A stretch of DNA of 64,000 bases. Origin: Pseudopyrenochaeta lycopersici. Lineage: Eukaryota; Ascomycota; Dothideomycetes; Pleosporales; Pseudopyrenochaetaceae. Of the stretch, positions 45,834 through 57,970 are shown piece after piece. The stretch spans positions 62,001 to 126,000 of the forward strand of contig NHZP01000019.1 in NCBI GenBank assembly GCA_003313425.1, written 5' to 3'. The position numbers and the translations under genes are program-made. A model generated the notes under the pieces. It was given only the letters and a program-made list of their open reading frames with translations. It was not told the origin of the DNA and made no database searches. Each line of letters starts with the position of its first letter. The first letter of the stretch is position 1.

Positions 45834-47277
45834 TGTCTGACTTCGTTCGGAGAGCGTAGATTTAATGGTGTCATGAATTGGGATAAGTTGGGCTACATTA
45901 TGCCGCTTGGATTGGCATGAGGGATGATCTATCAGCGAATTTGGGTACGAAGGAATGTGACATATGAGACACCTGTTTTCTACACTCATACCCACCTTGA
46001 CATGCACAAACCAAGTACTGTATACCTAGCTCTTACTCTCCTCGTCTTATAGATTTTTTCTATTCCCTCTTTTTTTTTTCCATTATCTCGCATGATGAGT
46101 CGTGTTGAAAAGTTTCTCGCGTAATCTCCAACAGTTGAGTGAATGAAGACCGGAAGTGAAGCTATGTCATTGTCCTTCTCAAACACAAGTCCCGAAAGCG
46201 GAACCTGGAGGATGCGAGAGTTTCAACTAGTTGTCGTCCAGGTCAATAACTTCCGTCAAAGATTGCGCATCTGAAAACATCTTGAGTCATGGTGGGCTCC
46301 CATACTTGTTCCACATAGATGTTACCCTCCGAAAATGTTGAACCTTCCATTGATAAATGCTGGATCTCATTACCTGTAGCTCGGTGCTGGGTAGAAATAC
46401 TAACACTATGCACAGAGTCAAGGCCTCAGATTTTGTACGCAAAGGATTTGTGCCTTGTGCTGGAAATCTGAGAAAGAGATCGATCAGTCCTAGTCAGAAC
46501 GTGCAAGGTGATAGGTCAATGCGACACCAGCATGTCAATAGATCGTGAAAAGCTTTTATCAAAGGCAAACAGTTGTGAGGCAATTTTGGGGTGCACACGA
46601 GGTCCCATGCCTTATATGGCATGGGGTACTGAATGACGGCTAATAGGGTGTGCTCATACGAACTTTTCATGCGATTCTGTACTTAAACTATGCTCTTTGC
46701 CACTATCCCATCCGTCTACACATACCTGAATGTTCAGAACCATAGTGCCTCGATTACATGAGACTAATCAAGTCGCATTAAGACCTGCCTTAAATGGGAT
46801 AGACTCTCCGCTCAAGCCTTGCGCACCTCAGTTATCGCTAAATCATTCAAGACCCTCGGACGAGGCGCATATAATAGTGCGCAGAAGTAGAGCCAATTAT
46901 CGTCCCAGATAGGCAGCTGGACATACTCCTACCACTTTCGGTAAAGTTCCCGTGAAATACCCGCGACATGGGTTTCAAACAGATCACCCGCACTTCACAA
47001 TCAAGCTCTTATTGGCAAGAGCCAAGTTTGCCTTATTACACATCTCTTGTCGCCTGTCGAATCTAGATAGGTCCTGATTAGCATTGGCATACTTTGCTCG
47101 TATATGGCGAATCGTTTAGCAGCACGCTGTGGAGGCGTTTCCTGCTAAGCAAATTAGGATGGCGAAGATAACCATATGGGAGGCGCTTCAGAAGCCTGGT
47201 ACCACATAAATAAGTACTCTGAGTGACATTCTTTGTTTGCGCATTGCTCTGTTCCAAAATACCCCCTTTCCAGCAAG
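45834..47277. other. Gene-poor region with a short perfect hairpin
   Basis: 1.4 kb with no supportable gene. A perfect 8-bp inverted repeat lies at 46604-46625 (CCCATGCC, six-base loop, GGCATGGG). A short minus-strand stretch at about 46225-46270 reads protein-like up to a stop, but no consistent upstream exon was found. Confidence 0.45.
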
Positions 47278-48524
47278 ATGAAGTTTCAATCCACCTTCGC
47301 GTTCGCATTGTCCGCATCTGCTGTGCTTGCGCTCACCATTCCGAAGAGAGAGGCTGAAGCACCAACTCCAACGACAGAGCAACTTTACACGCTCGAACTT
47401 GCACCTGGGGAAACAAAGCAAGTGACTGAAGCGGGTAAATGGGAGCTTTACAATGTATGATCGCTGCATTTGGCAAAAAATCGATGCTGACTACTTTGTA
47501 GGCGGGAGTCCATTTTATGGATGTGACCGATTACACAGATCTTCACGAAGCCTCGCTGAATCGTAGGGCAGCTGCAGCTGCAGTGTTTCCTGCAGCTGTA
47601 TCCCAGAAGGCCAGCGTGACTCCGCTCATTGCTAAGCTCAGCACTGCAAACATGCAAAGCAGGCTCACGACGTTCGCGCAGTATCAGAACAGATACTATA
47701 AGAGTACATATGGCAAGCAATCGTCCGAGTGGCTTCTGTCACAAGTCCAGGCTGTGGCCACTGCTTCTGGGGCTTCTGGAGTAACAGTGAAGGCATTCAG
47801 TCACCCGTCCTGGACACAAAACAGTGTCATTGCCACGATTCCAGGAAAGAGTGCGAACACTATCGTTATTGGTGCACATCAAGATAGTGTCAATGGCGCC
47901 AGTCCATCCACTGGCCGCGCTCCCGGTGCGGACGACGACGGTAGTGGCACCTTCACTATCTTAGAGGCGATGAGGGTTTTGTTAACCGATTCGCGGGTTG
48001 CAAGCGGGCAAGCACCTAACACCATTGAGTTCCACTGGTATGCTGCCGAGGAAGGCGGCCTTTTGGGCAGCCAGGCTATCTTCACGGATTACAAGAATAA
48101 GGGCAGAGTCGTGAAGGCTATGCTTCAGCAAGACATGACTGGCTACGTCAAACCGGGCGTGAGGGAATCCGTTGGCGTCATTACAGATTACGTCGATGCA
48201 GGTCTTACAACTTTTATCAAGAAGGTTATCACTGCAGTCAGTCCCCTTATTTCCCAAAGCAGATTACTTAATACTAACGTTTCAAAGTACTGCGCAATCC
48301 CATACGTGGAGACCAAGTGCGGATATGCATGCTCTGACCATGCGAGTGCCTCAAAGGCCGGATATCCTTCTGCCTTCGTGATTGAAGCTGCCATGGAGAA
48401 CACAAGCAGCTACATTCACACTACTCAAGACACCATCAGCACGGTGAGCTTCAGCCATATGCTTGAGCACGCGAAGATGACTGTTGGATTGGCATATGAG
48501 CTAGGGTTTGCTACCGCTTTGTAG
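47278..48524 (+). CDS. LAP1: Secreted leucine aminopeptidase, M28 family
   Basis: Two exons, 47278-47454 and 47502-48524, with a 47-nt intron, 399 aa. [20 protein letters not shown] is a clear signal peptide, followed by a propeptide with a KREAEA dibasic site. The catalytic core has the metal ligands of di-zinc M28 peptidases: GAHQDSVNG (His about 185), ADDDGSGT (about 203), [11 protein letters not shown] (Glu pair about 242), QQDMTGY and HTTQDTIS. Cysteines in [20 protein letters not shown] can form the known disulfide. Members remove N-terminal residues, often Leu, outside the cell and aid nitrogen uptake. Convergent with the tyrosinase gene. Confidence 0.95.
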
Positions 48525-49289
48525 GTTCTTAATGCAAGGTATCTTGGAAGAAACACAAATAAATGCTTGATTGAAAACTTCATAGGTTATCAGAGCGTGT
48601 AAATGAAATAAATAGCATCAAATATCCAATCCTGTATCAATCTAAGCTCCACATGTCGTTTATACTCACATAGGCATAGACTCAACTGCTCTAGGTTGAT
48701 CATTTAGTTCAGAACTCATTGCACAGGCGCACATCAGTATGTGACCATTTATTTACATGCATGAAGACGTCCTCTTTTGCAGCATTTGAACACGTATTTA
48801 AATTGGGGCCTAGGACTACTCTTTCTGGCGCAATTATTGATCATCGCGATGAGGTCGCCCGTGCACATTGGCAAGGCCTTTCAATAGACGTTGCCAAATC
48901 CTGATAAATGTTGGTCGGAGCTGATTGAGAGAGAGTAGGAGGGGCAGATCTTGAAATACCTCGTAGGTATGTTACTATCCCATTTGAGTTTGCTCAAACC
49001 GAGAGTCTTCGACAGAATTTTAGTGGTCTCGTCTACAACGTGTAACATTCGTTACTACATATATACAACTGATAACTGAAACTCACGGCCAGCATGAGAA
49101 CAGCTTATCGACATAGATGCGCCTGACCCAAGAACAATGAACAGGAATGAGTGCGCTCACAATGTATGTGACCGAACGAAAATTTTGTGACATGAAATAT
49201 GAACAAGAAGAAAACATGAATCGGGCACGGGCTGTGAATATGTGCTCGTGATGCGTGAGTAGCAGTGTTGCTAGTCTTTTACCGACTCG
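48525..49289. other. Convergent intergenic region
   Basis: 765 bp between the 3' ends of the aminopeptidase and tyrosinase genes. AT-leaning. No gene seen. Confidence 0.55.
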
Positions 49290-51662
49290 CTACGCTGTGA
49301 CGTACTCTACGATAATGGATGTCACATATTTCGTGCGAGGCCCAGCGGGAGTCGTTGGCTCAGGTGCCTCCTCACTGATAGCTGGAGCGCTAGACGTTTC
49401 TGGTGTAGGTGTAGGTGTAGGTGTAGACAATAGAGAAGAACTCAACGTCACCTGCGGAGTGGTCAAAGACGTCAACCGCGAAGTCTGAACCGGTATTCCC
49501 TCCACGACTCCCTCTCCACCCGCAACAGCAGAGTCCGTAGCATTCTTCCACACGAATTCTCCAGATGTGGCATTATAAGCTCCACCTACTTCATTCGCAG
49601 GAAGCGTAGAGTTTGTACCATCGGGTCCCGGTCCATTATACACGGGCGGGTTACCCTCGATCTCATGGTTATACTCAGCTTCTCCAATCCAGGTGGCAAC
49701 CTCCGTCTCCGATTCTGGTATCTTAACTGGAACGCTGAACACAGTAACATTAAGACCAGCTGGCGGATTGTCGCGTGGAATTTCACTAAAGTCCAAGGCC
49801 TGGATGCGCCAACTGAAATTTGCTTTTAGGTAAGCGGTGACAGTATCTTTATCTAAGCTTTTAAGCTCCCCGGTCTGGTGCTTTAGCGCCAGTTTCTCGG
49901 TAAGACCGATATTACCAGTCACAATGACTGACGAGTTCATGCGTGGAGATGACATCGAAGCTAGTTGACCCACATAGTTGGGATCGGTCGGCCATTGCTT
50001 TGGGTCTGCATTTGGCTCACCCAGGAAAGCACGGACGGAATAGGAGATCTGGATATCAGTTGGCATGTTGACCTCGCAGAGCCAGTCTGTCCCTAAGGTA
50101 GTGGCATTGGTGGCGTTATTGCCTGGAACTGGGATTGTAGTGTTTGTGCTATTCAAAGCTTGCGTCTGCGGCTTATAAAGATGGTTGATCGACAAAGTCA
50201 GCGTTTCATTCGATGGGTTGTTTATCAGTTCAGGGTAGGTGTAGCCGAAAAACGTCCAGTTACGAGATTTAGATGCAGTCCACATATCCCCGAGGGCATC
50301 TGAAAGGGGTCAGTTTATGTATAATACTCACCTCACTCAACTGTACGTACTCATATGGAAAGGCGCAAGAGGTGTTGCATTTCCAACAATACTGCCCTTA
50401 GCGACGGCAAAGCTACCGGTGGCTTGTGTTGAATCTTCAATCCATGTGTCTGGGTAGCGAGACTGATACAAGGCAATGATTCGATCCATGTTACTGTTAC
50501 AGAAAGTCAACAAAAATTCCTAGAACAACTCAAATATAAACTTACCAATGATGAAACCAGAAGACGGGATCGAAAGCTGATACTTCGACGATTCCCATAT
50601 GCCCCAAACCGAAAACGCTATGCAGACCATCGTGGAGAGTCTCGAAGTTACCAATACTTCCACCATTGGCCTTATTGCTTACTTGCATGAAAGGCTGGTA
50701 GATGGTTAACAGCTTGTAGAGCATATCGCGCAGATTGGGCTGCTGCTTGCCAACGCGGGTGTTGACCTCATCGTCGCGGCTTGTTGCATTAATGGCAAAT
50801 CCATCAAGCGGGTAACGGATTGTGTGGTTCCAGTTTTTGAATTGAAATTCGCTCTTTACAGAAGTTAGCACAAGCGTCGAGCCAGTCCACACTAGTGGGC
50901 TTTGCGAGCAAAACTTCATGATCTGTAAAACGTACCAAGGCGGAAAAATCATCGTACTTCAAAGGATGAAAGTCATAACGGTAGAGAGGGTTGGCGATTA
51001 CACCTGTAGTTCCGTTTGGGAATGTGACCGTCGCAGTAGGACGTCGAAGACTGCTTGGTATGCTACCTTCCTCGCTGTTAGGTGGATCGATAGCCCAGTC
51101 CCAGTATGGAAGGCGAACTCTGTTCGCAATTTCCATAGCCTTGGTTCTAGCCTCGCCAGCAGGGTGTTCATTCGCGATGTCCACCGCGCGGTTATGCAGG
51201 ATCTGCTCAAACAACGCAAGATATGGTCTGTGCCATGGACCAAACATACTAGATGTATGAGGGCAATAGCCCATCATCTCTTGACCTTTTTGACCAGCTA
51301 CACCGTCCCATTGCCCAAACGGAACGCCATGTATCCCTATAAGTCTTAGTAATTTTCTACTTGTGGACCGCTGCAATCTCACCCGCAACCTGATAGTATG
51401 AGACCTTGTCGCTCTGGTCCATGGCCTGAAACCGGGAAAACGCCTGTAAGAAGATATTCCAAAGTTCTGTGTCTTTTTCAAGCTCACGAAGCTCTTGTCG
51501 TGGATATACTCCGGTCCCCTGGATTCCAACAACACTAAAGTAACTGTCATCTGCCTTCGCAACGCCGCATGAGGGACCATCTGTGGAGTTGGGCGCAGCT
51601 TGTGCAACTACCAGTAAAGAAAGTGAGCTGGCAAAACCAGCAAGAGAAAAGAGAGACTTCAT
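49290..51662 (-). CDS. Tyrosinase (type-3 copper polyphenol oxidase)
   Basis: Five exons on the minus strand: 51383-51662, 50936-51336, 50546-50853, 50351-50493 and 49290-50299, with introns of 46, 82, 52 and 51 nt, all in phase, 713 aa. The N-terminus MKSLFSLAGFASSLSLLVVA is a signal peptide. The CuA site has GIHGVP (His 96), YCPHTSS and WHRPYLALFEQ; the CPH Cys can form the thioether to His seen in fungal enzymes. The CuB site has LHDGLHSVFGLGHM and DPVFWFHHCNMDR. A long C-terminal part with many N-x-S/T sites ends in a Thr-Pro repeat and a Ser/Thr-rich tail. Family chemistry: oxidation of monophenols and diphenols to quinones, for melanin. Confidence 0.94.
49402..49425. repeat. Six-base tandem repeat encoding a Thr-Pro run
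   Basis: Four copies of GGTGTA within the last tyrosinase exon. Read on the minus strand they encode alternating Thr-Pro in the C-terminal tail. Confidence 0.85.
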
Positions 51663-52736
51663 CGTGTTCTACACGTAACGAATGAAAGTGATCGTCAAGA
51701 TCAAATGAAGGGAATGTGCAACTAGCGCACAGCAGAGGAAAAGAATGGAAGTCACAAAGACTGTGGGATGGGCAAAGCCAAATGAGCCAGCAGTGTTGCT
51801 GTCTAAAGAGGATGGCATTCAATCATTTTAAAGATAGTAAAATTGGGAGGATGCCAGAGAGTCCTTTGCCCCGCTGTCTGCGTACGACAGACCCGGCTGT
51901 GCCGCGGGTTCTTCATGCATAAGAGCACTACCCTGGCCTTTGAAATACAAGCAAGCGTATGAATAGCAATGTTTCTCCATGGATCCTTGTACTCAGGCTG
52001 GCGCCCGAAACGTGTTTGGTTTCTTCGCATAAATCAAATCAAGGGTAAGGGAACATGCTAGAGGTAGCCAATCAGCGCGGGCGTTTCGTAAAGTGTGCCC
52101 ACGATCCACGAGTGTCAGATGTACTTGGGATGTAAAAACACAGTGACTTGTGAATAGGATCATGTGCGAGGATACACGCATGGCGAACTATACCAACCTG
52201 GACGTACAGCGTACGTCAGCGATGAACGAGATAAACGATTGTTTGTGGGTTGTGATGTTTCATTCTCCATGTGCTCCTCGGCCATGATGTAATTTACATA
52301 GCTTTGCAAATTTTATAAAACTATTCGGCAACCGGCTACCAGAAGGTAACACGATGGGTGGGAACAGGCGTTGGTTATCATGAGATAGCAGGCCTGTGGC
52401 ACGGGCCACATCCAGATGGTGCGACACACCCAAGGTCAGATTGATGAGCCACTGAAATCTCCGGGCATGTCAAAGACGGATGAGGCGTCCATCCCCAGTA
52501 AGCGGACTGCCGTGGCTATCGACATGTGCCGATTGCTATCCGGTAGAGCTTTACAAGTGGGCACGATCGTTTAAGCCGAATTTGATCCGCGCAGGGTTTC
52601 AAGAACGATATGACGCACAACTGATGATGTGGCATGTCAAAGACTCCTATCAACATTCAGGATTCCCCTGCCGCAGTACATCAATCATTGGAATAGCGGA
52701 TTGATTATGATAGTACGCCCTCGAAAATGGCCAACC
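51663..52736. other. Tyrosinase upstream region
   Basis: About 1.1 kb between the tyrosinase start and the 3' end of the OB-fold-like gene. Promoter plus 3' UTR; no gene is supported. Confidence 0.5.
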
Positions 52737-53882
52737 TCATAGAGCTTCCAAGGTGTCAGGAGGAAGAGAATTGCTATATTCCGGACTTGCAAAGGGCCGC
52801 TTAAATTGTGCGTCTCCTTTTGCAGAGCTAGCTTTTCTCTTTCTCAAGCCAACATTGTGAACAGCAACATGAGACCTCGCCCATCTCTTGACTCTTATGA
52901 ATGTCTCTGCAATAGTTGCCGGCAGTCCACTGACGTTTCCAGCTGGGACTCCACTACTCCCCATCAACACGTCAATACTTGTCTTTGCGCGAGTGATGGC
53001 AGAATTTAGAGACTGGCCATGCACAGTATCGCGGAAAGCGTTGAGCGCGACGTTACGCAACAGAAGTATGTCACCAACATTGAGCTGTCGTAGGATGTGA
53101 AGAAGGGAATCGTGTGCGTCGGTCTGCTCCTTGTGCGGCTCTTGCGAGGGACGTACCCAGAATGAGACCTTGAAACCTGATCGAGTGTCGTCTGCCACAA
53201 TGATCTCCCACAGATTCATCTTATAGCCACCTTTCTTTCTGACAAAAACCTCTCGTCGCTCGGGCCTGGTCATCATTACGCACAGAAGATTCCGTGTGGG
53301 CGTCTGAGGGTACATGGAGCGCAGTTGGTGGGCGCTATGGAGTGAGCCAAGTGGTGTTGTCACTATTGTTGATGGTACTCGGATCATCAAGTTGTGTTCA
53401 TCGACTCTGCTTGGACTACTCGACCCCGACGTTGCGGTGGCGTAGAAAGACGTCGTTAGAAATGAAGATGGTGAGGCAGTTGTATTGACTGGAGCGTCTT
53501 GTGAGACTTGTGACGACAACAAGGAGTCATGGAAATTTAGCGAATGCCGCAGGAAATCATCCGTCTGGGACGATTGCTCCGCAACAGCGATGGTAATATC
53601 GTCTTTAGTACAGGTCAAAGACTGATCTGCATTTGGCATTGAGAAAGAGAGGTCGGGGCCAGGGCAGGCCTTAGGAAAATAGGGCTGTGACCAGCCTGAG
53701 CGTAGACGAGTATCTTCGTTTGTCAGCCGGCGCCACTTCAAGACTGATGCGTTATTATTCGGCGATGCAGCAGGCAAGGCTGTTGCGTCAAAAGCGTTGC
53801 AGTCCTCGGCACCAAGAAGTGTGCTCTCGCTGAAATCCAAGTGTTTGCACAAAGGAGCGCCATTGAGCATCTTGAGCCTCAT
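52737..53882 (-). CDS. OB-fold-like nucleic-acid-binding protein (tentative)
   Basis: The first ATG is at 53882 (MRLKMLNGAPLCKHLDF), giving 381 aa. The frame stays open to a GTG at 54101 that overlaps a GTGAGC splice-donor sequence, so a spliced upstream exon is possible. From about residue 185 to 305 there is a beta-rich segment: LRSMYPQTPTRNLLCVMMTR, MNLWEIIVADDTRSGFKVSF and NVGDILLLRNVALNAFRDTV followed by HGQSLNSAITRAKT. Strand spacing and the GDILLLRNVAL pattern resemble OB folds of single-stranded-DNA-binding proteins such as shieldin/RPA relatives. The tail is Lys/Arg-rich. Domain identity is inference from pattern only. Confidence 0.65.
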   Translation of the reverse strand: MRLKMLNGAPLCKHLDFSESTLLGAEDCNAFDATALPAASPNNNASVLKWRRLTNEDTRLRSGWSQPYFPKACPGPDLSFSMPNADQSLTCTKDDITIAVAEQSSQTDDFLRHSLNFHDSLLSSQVSQDAPVNTTASPSSFLTTSFYATATSGSSSPSRVDEHNLMIRVPSTIVTTPLGSLHSAHQLRSMYPQTPTRNLLCVMMTRPERREVFVRKKGGYKMNLWEIIVADDTRSGFKVSFWVRPSQEPHKEQTDAHDSLLHILRQLNVGDILLLRNVALNAFRDTVHGQSLNSAITRAKTSIDVLMGSSGVPAGNVSGLPATIAETFIRVKRWARSHVAVHNVGLRKRKASSAKGDAQFKRPFASPEYSNSLPPDTLEAL

Positions 53883-54297
53883 TGGCTGCGATGTGATGTG
53901 GCTTTGCGTAGTTTGTGAGTTGACATATAGGGAAACAAGGTGAACGCTTGGGCTCCAGTATGGGCAAAGTGGAGTTAGTTGTAGATTGAAGAGCTCGGCG
54001 AAAGTGAACGGAGAAGGGTCAAGTCCGAGTCGTAAGCTCACTCGGCCCCGGGCATTACCCAAGCACCGAGAGCATGCAAGCACGAGAGCATGCAAGCTCA
54101 CTTAAAAGCGTGACTGCCGTCTGAAAATCTGGGCAACATCTGGCAGGTCCTTGTCAGTTCCGCCTCCGAGTGGCCTGGCTCCAGAGACCTGATTACGCTG
54201 CGACATTGTTAAGCTTCGGCGTCATCGCGCCCACATTCCGCGTCAACGCTTGGCGATCTTATCAGATTATAAAAAGTTCCCCAGCCCGGACTCGCCC
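53883..54297. other. Divergent promoter region (415 bp)
   Basis: Between the head-to-head OB-fold-like and Apd1-like genes. A TATAAAAA element at about 54267 lies only 30 nt before the plus-strand ATG. Confidence 0.45.
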
Positions 54298-55579
54298 ATG
54301 GCGCCGATCGAGACAGCGCACCCGCCGCTAAATGCGTACAGAGTCCCTGCCATGTTCAAAAACCTTTCTTACAAGCTGACTTCGGCCCTGTCTTCTTCCG
54401 AAGTGGCCACGTCCAAGAGCAATGGCGGCTTCACCAAGGCGAACAAGACGGAGGAGCTATTCCCGACCACCGACCCCACGATAGACGGTGACGACTGCCT
54501 GCACGACTGTTCGTCTTGCAGCGTCAAGTATCCGCGCAAATTCGACATTGACGAGACCGAAGAGCTTTATGGACATGTGAAGGGATGGAGCACCCATTTG
54601 ATAGTTGCGACGGGCAAAACAGACTGGGTGCGCGATGTCGCGGATGAGAAGGGCAGCATCATGGAGGCCGTAGACCGAGGGGGGGTGCAGCCCAGCAATG
54701 GAGTGAGTGTCTTCTCTCCTACGCCGACGCCATTGACTGACGGCTAGGTAGAAACTCATGCTGTCCGCCTCCAACATGCCCGTGCCCGATCACTCCGACC
54801 ACGGCTCCATGGTCCTCCTCCTCCCCGCGTGGCAGTTTATAGAGAACGTCACTCCGACGAATGTGCCAGAGCTCATCACCGAATTCGTAAACACCGGCCC
54901 CACAAATAATTCGCCCTTCCGCATACCCGCAGCCTCGCGTCTCGCCCAATCCATATTGCCAGAAGAGTCCTCTTCCGCTGATCCAGAATCAGCAGCCGTA
55001 CCCGCCGCAATACCGCCTTCCATACCCACGACTTCGAGTCTCAAGGCGCGGCCATGTCCCCACAAGTATTTGATATTGATGTGCAGTCAGAAGACTAGGG
55101 ATGCGCGGTGCGGACAGTCGGCGCCTCTCCTCCGGAAAGAGTTTGAGCGGCTGCTACGCCCATTAGGGCTCTACCGCGATTTGCATGATGAGCGGCCGGG
55201 AGGCGTAGGAATATACTTTATAAGTCACGTCGGGGGCCATAAGTTCTCTGCAAACGTTATGGTGTACCGACATTCTTCAGTGGTGACACGACCGAAGCAG
55301 ACGAATCGTCATGTGAACGGCCACACAAATGGTGTTCACGAGTCACTTGCGAAACTAAAACTCGAGGACGACAATGGCCAAGAGATCCTCCTGGACGCAA
55401 ATATGGAACAAGATGGGGGAGCCAATGGTGAAGCCGCACAATGTATATGGCTCGCGCGTGTCCGACCTGAGGACTGTGAGAACATTATCAGGTACACGGT
55501 TCTACAAGGAAAGGTGGTCAAGCCTGGGAGGCAATTAAGAGGTGGTTTCGACAGGTGTAAGCAGTTGGCGAGTTGGTGA
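54298..55579 (+). CDS. Sucrase/ferredoxin-like (Apd1/Aim32-type) [2Fe-2S] protein
   Basis: Two exons, 54298-54702 and 54752-55579, with a 49-nt intron (donor GTGAGT), 410 aa. ATG at 54298 (MAPIETAHPPLN); the frame upstream opens with TTG. An N-terminal CLHDCSSCSVKYPRKFDID segment and WSTHLIVATGKTDWVRDVAD belong to the first half of the sucrase/ferredoxin-like domain. The thioredoxin-fold half has Cys 246-x8-Cys 255 (CSQKTRDARC) and His 294-x3-His 298 (HVGGHKFSANVM), matching the 2-Cys/2-His cluster ligands described for yeast Apd1. Relatives bind a redox-active [2Fe-2S] cluster; Apd1 loss affects actin patches and drug sensitivity. An acidic insert follows the ligands. Confidence 0.9.
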
Positions 55580-56538
55580 TGTTGATGTGCATGCCTCAAA
55601 GCGACTCAGCGTTCTGTATGCATCGCCTATGTCGTCTTTAGACCATTATACGATAGATTTCTCCCTCACAGCAGTCAGACCTACAAGAAGTCATACAAAC
55701 GACCGATCCTTGGCTGTAGCGCTGGTCTCTACTTCATACCAAGGAGTCATCGATGTTCTTAGAACCATCCAAGATTCGCAATCTGCGCCATAAAGCTCTT
55801 TTCACATCCTCATCATCTCGCTTGACGACTGGAGCCTTCTCTTACTTGCGCGCTACTTCCGAGGATCAACTCGACATCCACGCCATTTTACCTCTTACCT
55901 TTAGGTTATAGAAAGACCTGGAAGAACCATTACCTGCTTAGCGGCGAGGAGTTGCAAGATAAAACATAAGGCAGAAGATATTCTAGGCAGAGATTCTGGG
56001 CGCATTTGGTAGTAGAAGATTTTTGCATCCCTTTTTCCGCATACTCTTCGCAGCCAAGACATTCCTTCTTAGAAATGTTGCGCCCTGGCAACTTGGAGAC
56101 ACATGTCATGCGCCAACATAGAAACTCACTGCGTATGCAGTAATTCACAGGTGTGTGTGTGACTGACGCACTCGGCTCGATTCTGCTTGCTGCAACGAGA
56201 AAGCACATTGCGGTATGGGCATCGTGATCTGTATGGTAGCTGAAAGTATGCCTTGGTGGTTGGGCACGAGGCCAACTTACCAATATGAGTGTCAATGTCT
56301 CCGACATTATCCCTATGTGGTACATATTGGAATGTTATTAAACATTCAAAAAATGCATAGGCAGCCACGGCGCGTCCACACCTCCCTTACTTTACCGCTC
56401 TAAGTGTGCAATAACTCACCACAACAAAATCACTGCCTCCTCACGATCTACTACCAAGATTTTCTGAAAGCTTTGTCTGATTGCCTCATAGAGACATATC
56501 CACAGTCATCAAAAACGCCATACTGAGAACACGTCATC
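55580..56538. other. Intergenic region
   Basis: 960 bp with no domain-bearing frame; a Cys-containing minus frame (55930-56325) has no signal peptide or splice support. Confidence 0.5.
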
Positions 56539-57096
56539 ATGGCAACAACAGCGTCAGTCAGCATTGCAAATGACAACGCGCCAACTGCATCGCGCCGATC
56601 ATCCTGGAAAAATGAGCAGGACACCGACGCCTCAGCGGCAGAAATGATACGCGAGAAGAGCAGTCCGTACGATAATATGAATGGTAGCCATGATCACGAC
56701 CTCCACACCATATTACTTCAGTCCACAGATATGCAGAAGCAATCTGATGCCACGTCTACCATGCGCCAGTTGACTACTAGCGAAAATGCCGACATCGAAG
56801 CCCAACACGGCCTCGCTCGCTTCAACAAAGTCTCTTGGAAGCATCGAATCGTCGCATACATTATCCTCGTCGTTGTCATCTTCATTTGGCTTCTCCTTAT
56901 CCTCGGGGTTCTAGTCCTGACAGACAACTTCTTTCCTGGCGCATTGAGAAGTTATCATACGCTCAAAGATATGAGCACTGAGTTGTCCAGCGCAAGACTT
57001 GAAATTGCGGGCTTAAAGGCACAGATGGCGACGCTATATCACAGCATTGGCAGATGGGGTTCAATTCAGAAGGTCATTGGGGATCAGGCAGTATGA
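56539..57096 (+). CDS. Single-pass membrane hypothetical protein
   Basis: Single exon, 185 aa, ATG at 56539 (MATTASVSIANDN). Residues 1-105 are polar and disordered. A strong hydrophobic helix follows, YIILVVVIFIWLLLILGVLV, flanked by basic residues (WKHR) on its N-terminal side. A C-terminal amphipathic, possibly coiled-coil helix reads DMSTELSSARLEIAGLKAQM. The positive-inside pattern suggests a cytosolic N-terminus. No family is recognised. Confidence 0.72.
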   Translation: MATTASVSIANDNAPTASRRSSWKNEQDTDASAAEMIREKSSPYDNMNGSHDHDLHTILLQSTDMQKQSDATSTMRQLTTSENADIEAQHGLARFNKVSWKHRIVAYIILVVVIFIWLLLILGVLVLTDNFFPGALRSYHTLKDMSTELSSARLEIAGLKAQMATLYHSIGRWGSIQKVIGDQAV

Positions 57097-57970
57097 ACCT
57101 CCAGGGCTTGGAATATGGCTGCAGCTCAAAAAACCTTTCCATCCTCATGGAACCTTTTGTTAAGTCGACCTTTGTAATGTTGTCTTGTATGTTACGTTAA
57201 ATGTACACTGGTCTCCAATGCTTAGGGCCGACGAGTTAGCAGAGGAAAATACTGTACGGTATTTATTGTTCCGACGCAGTATTATACACGGGCTAGGCCG
57301 AAACCATTGCTTAGTCTAATCTTTATTTAAGCAAATTGTAATCTCTAATCCTCTTTCACATAACCCTCAAACCTGGGCTTCCATTATTGTCTTCCCAGAC
57401 ATTATTTCACTATCCTCAACATAGAGCAATGATCGGTGTTCCTAAGCTCGTACCCATTGAAGCCCTTGCGTGTAGGCTTGGGCTGTTGCCAATAAGAGAG
57501 TTTACAGACGAGATATTCGCATCGGCGATTACTCAAGTAGTTGCAGATTTCTAGGTCTAAACTCACAAATGCAAAACGGGTCAGGCGAGACACTGGAGGA
57601 GTTTCAAGCAAATGCCAGATTCTCTTCACAATTGATGCACCTAGGCCAAAGTCATGGCATCATAGGAGAGTGTATAACCGGAGAGGGTGCAGTGCTTTTC
57701 CTGGTGTAACTTAAGTACATCTTGTGAGGAATAAATGGTATCCAACATGCTCGAAGATCCCGTGATGGGGTATATGCTTCAAGAACGCAAATGAGATCTA
57801 GAAATACAGCTTCATTAAGGACTAGCCAACTGGCCCAGGTCACGAGAAGCTGTGGATTGCTTCGCTGGTAGCAGCAAGATAGCCTATCGTACTTGTTGCT
57901 GTGATGAACATCATGGCTGGGGCGAAAAGCTGCAAGATACAAAATATTGAGAAGAAGACATGACAGAATT

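Noticed and set aside
46225..46400. Minus-strand protein-like end (SDAQSLTEVIDLDDN, stop)
   Set aside because: The only nearby introns give wrong phases or lengths under 40 nt, so no gene model could be supported.
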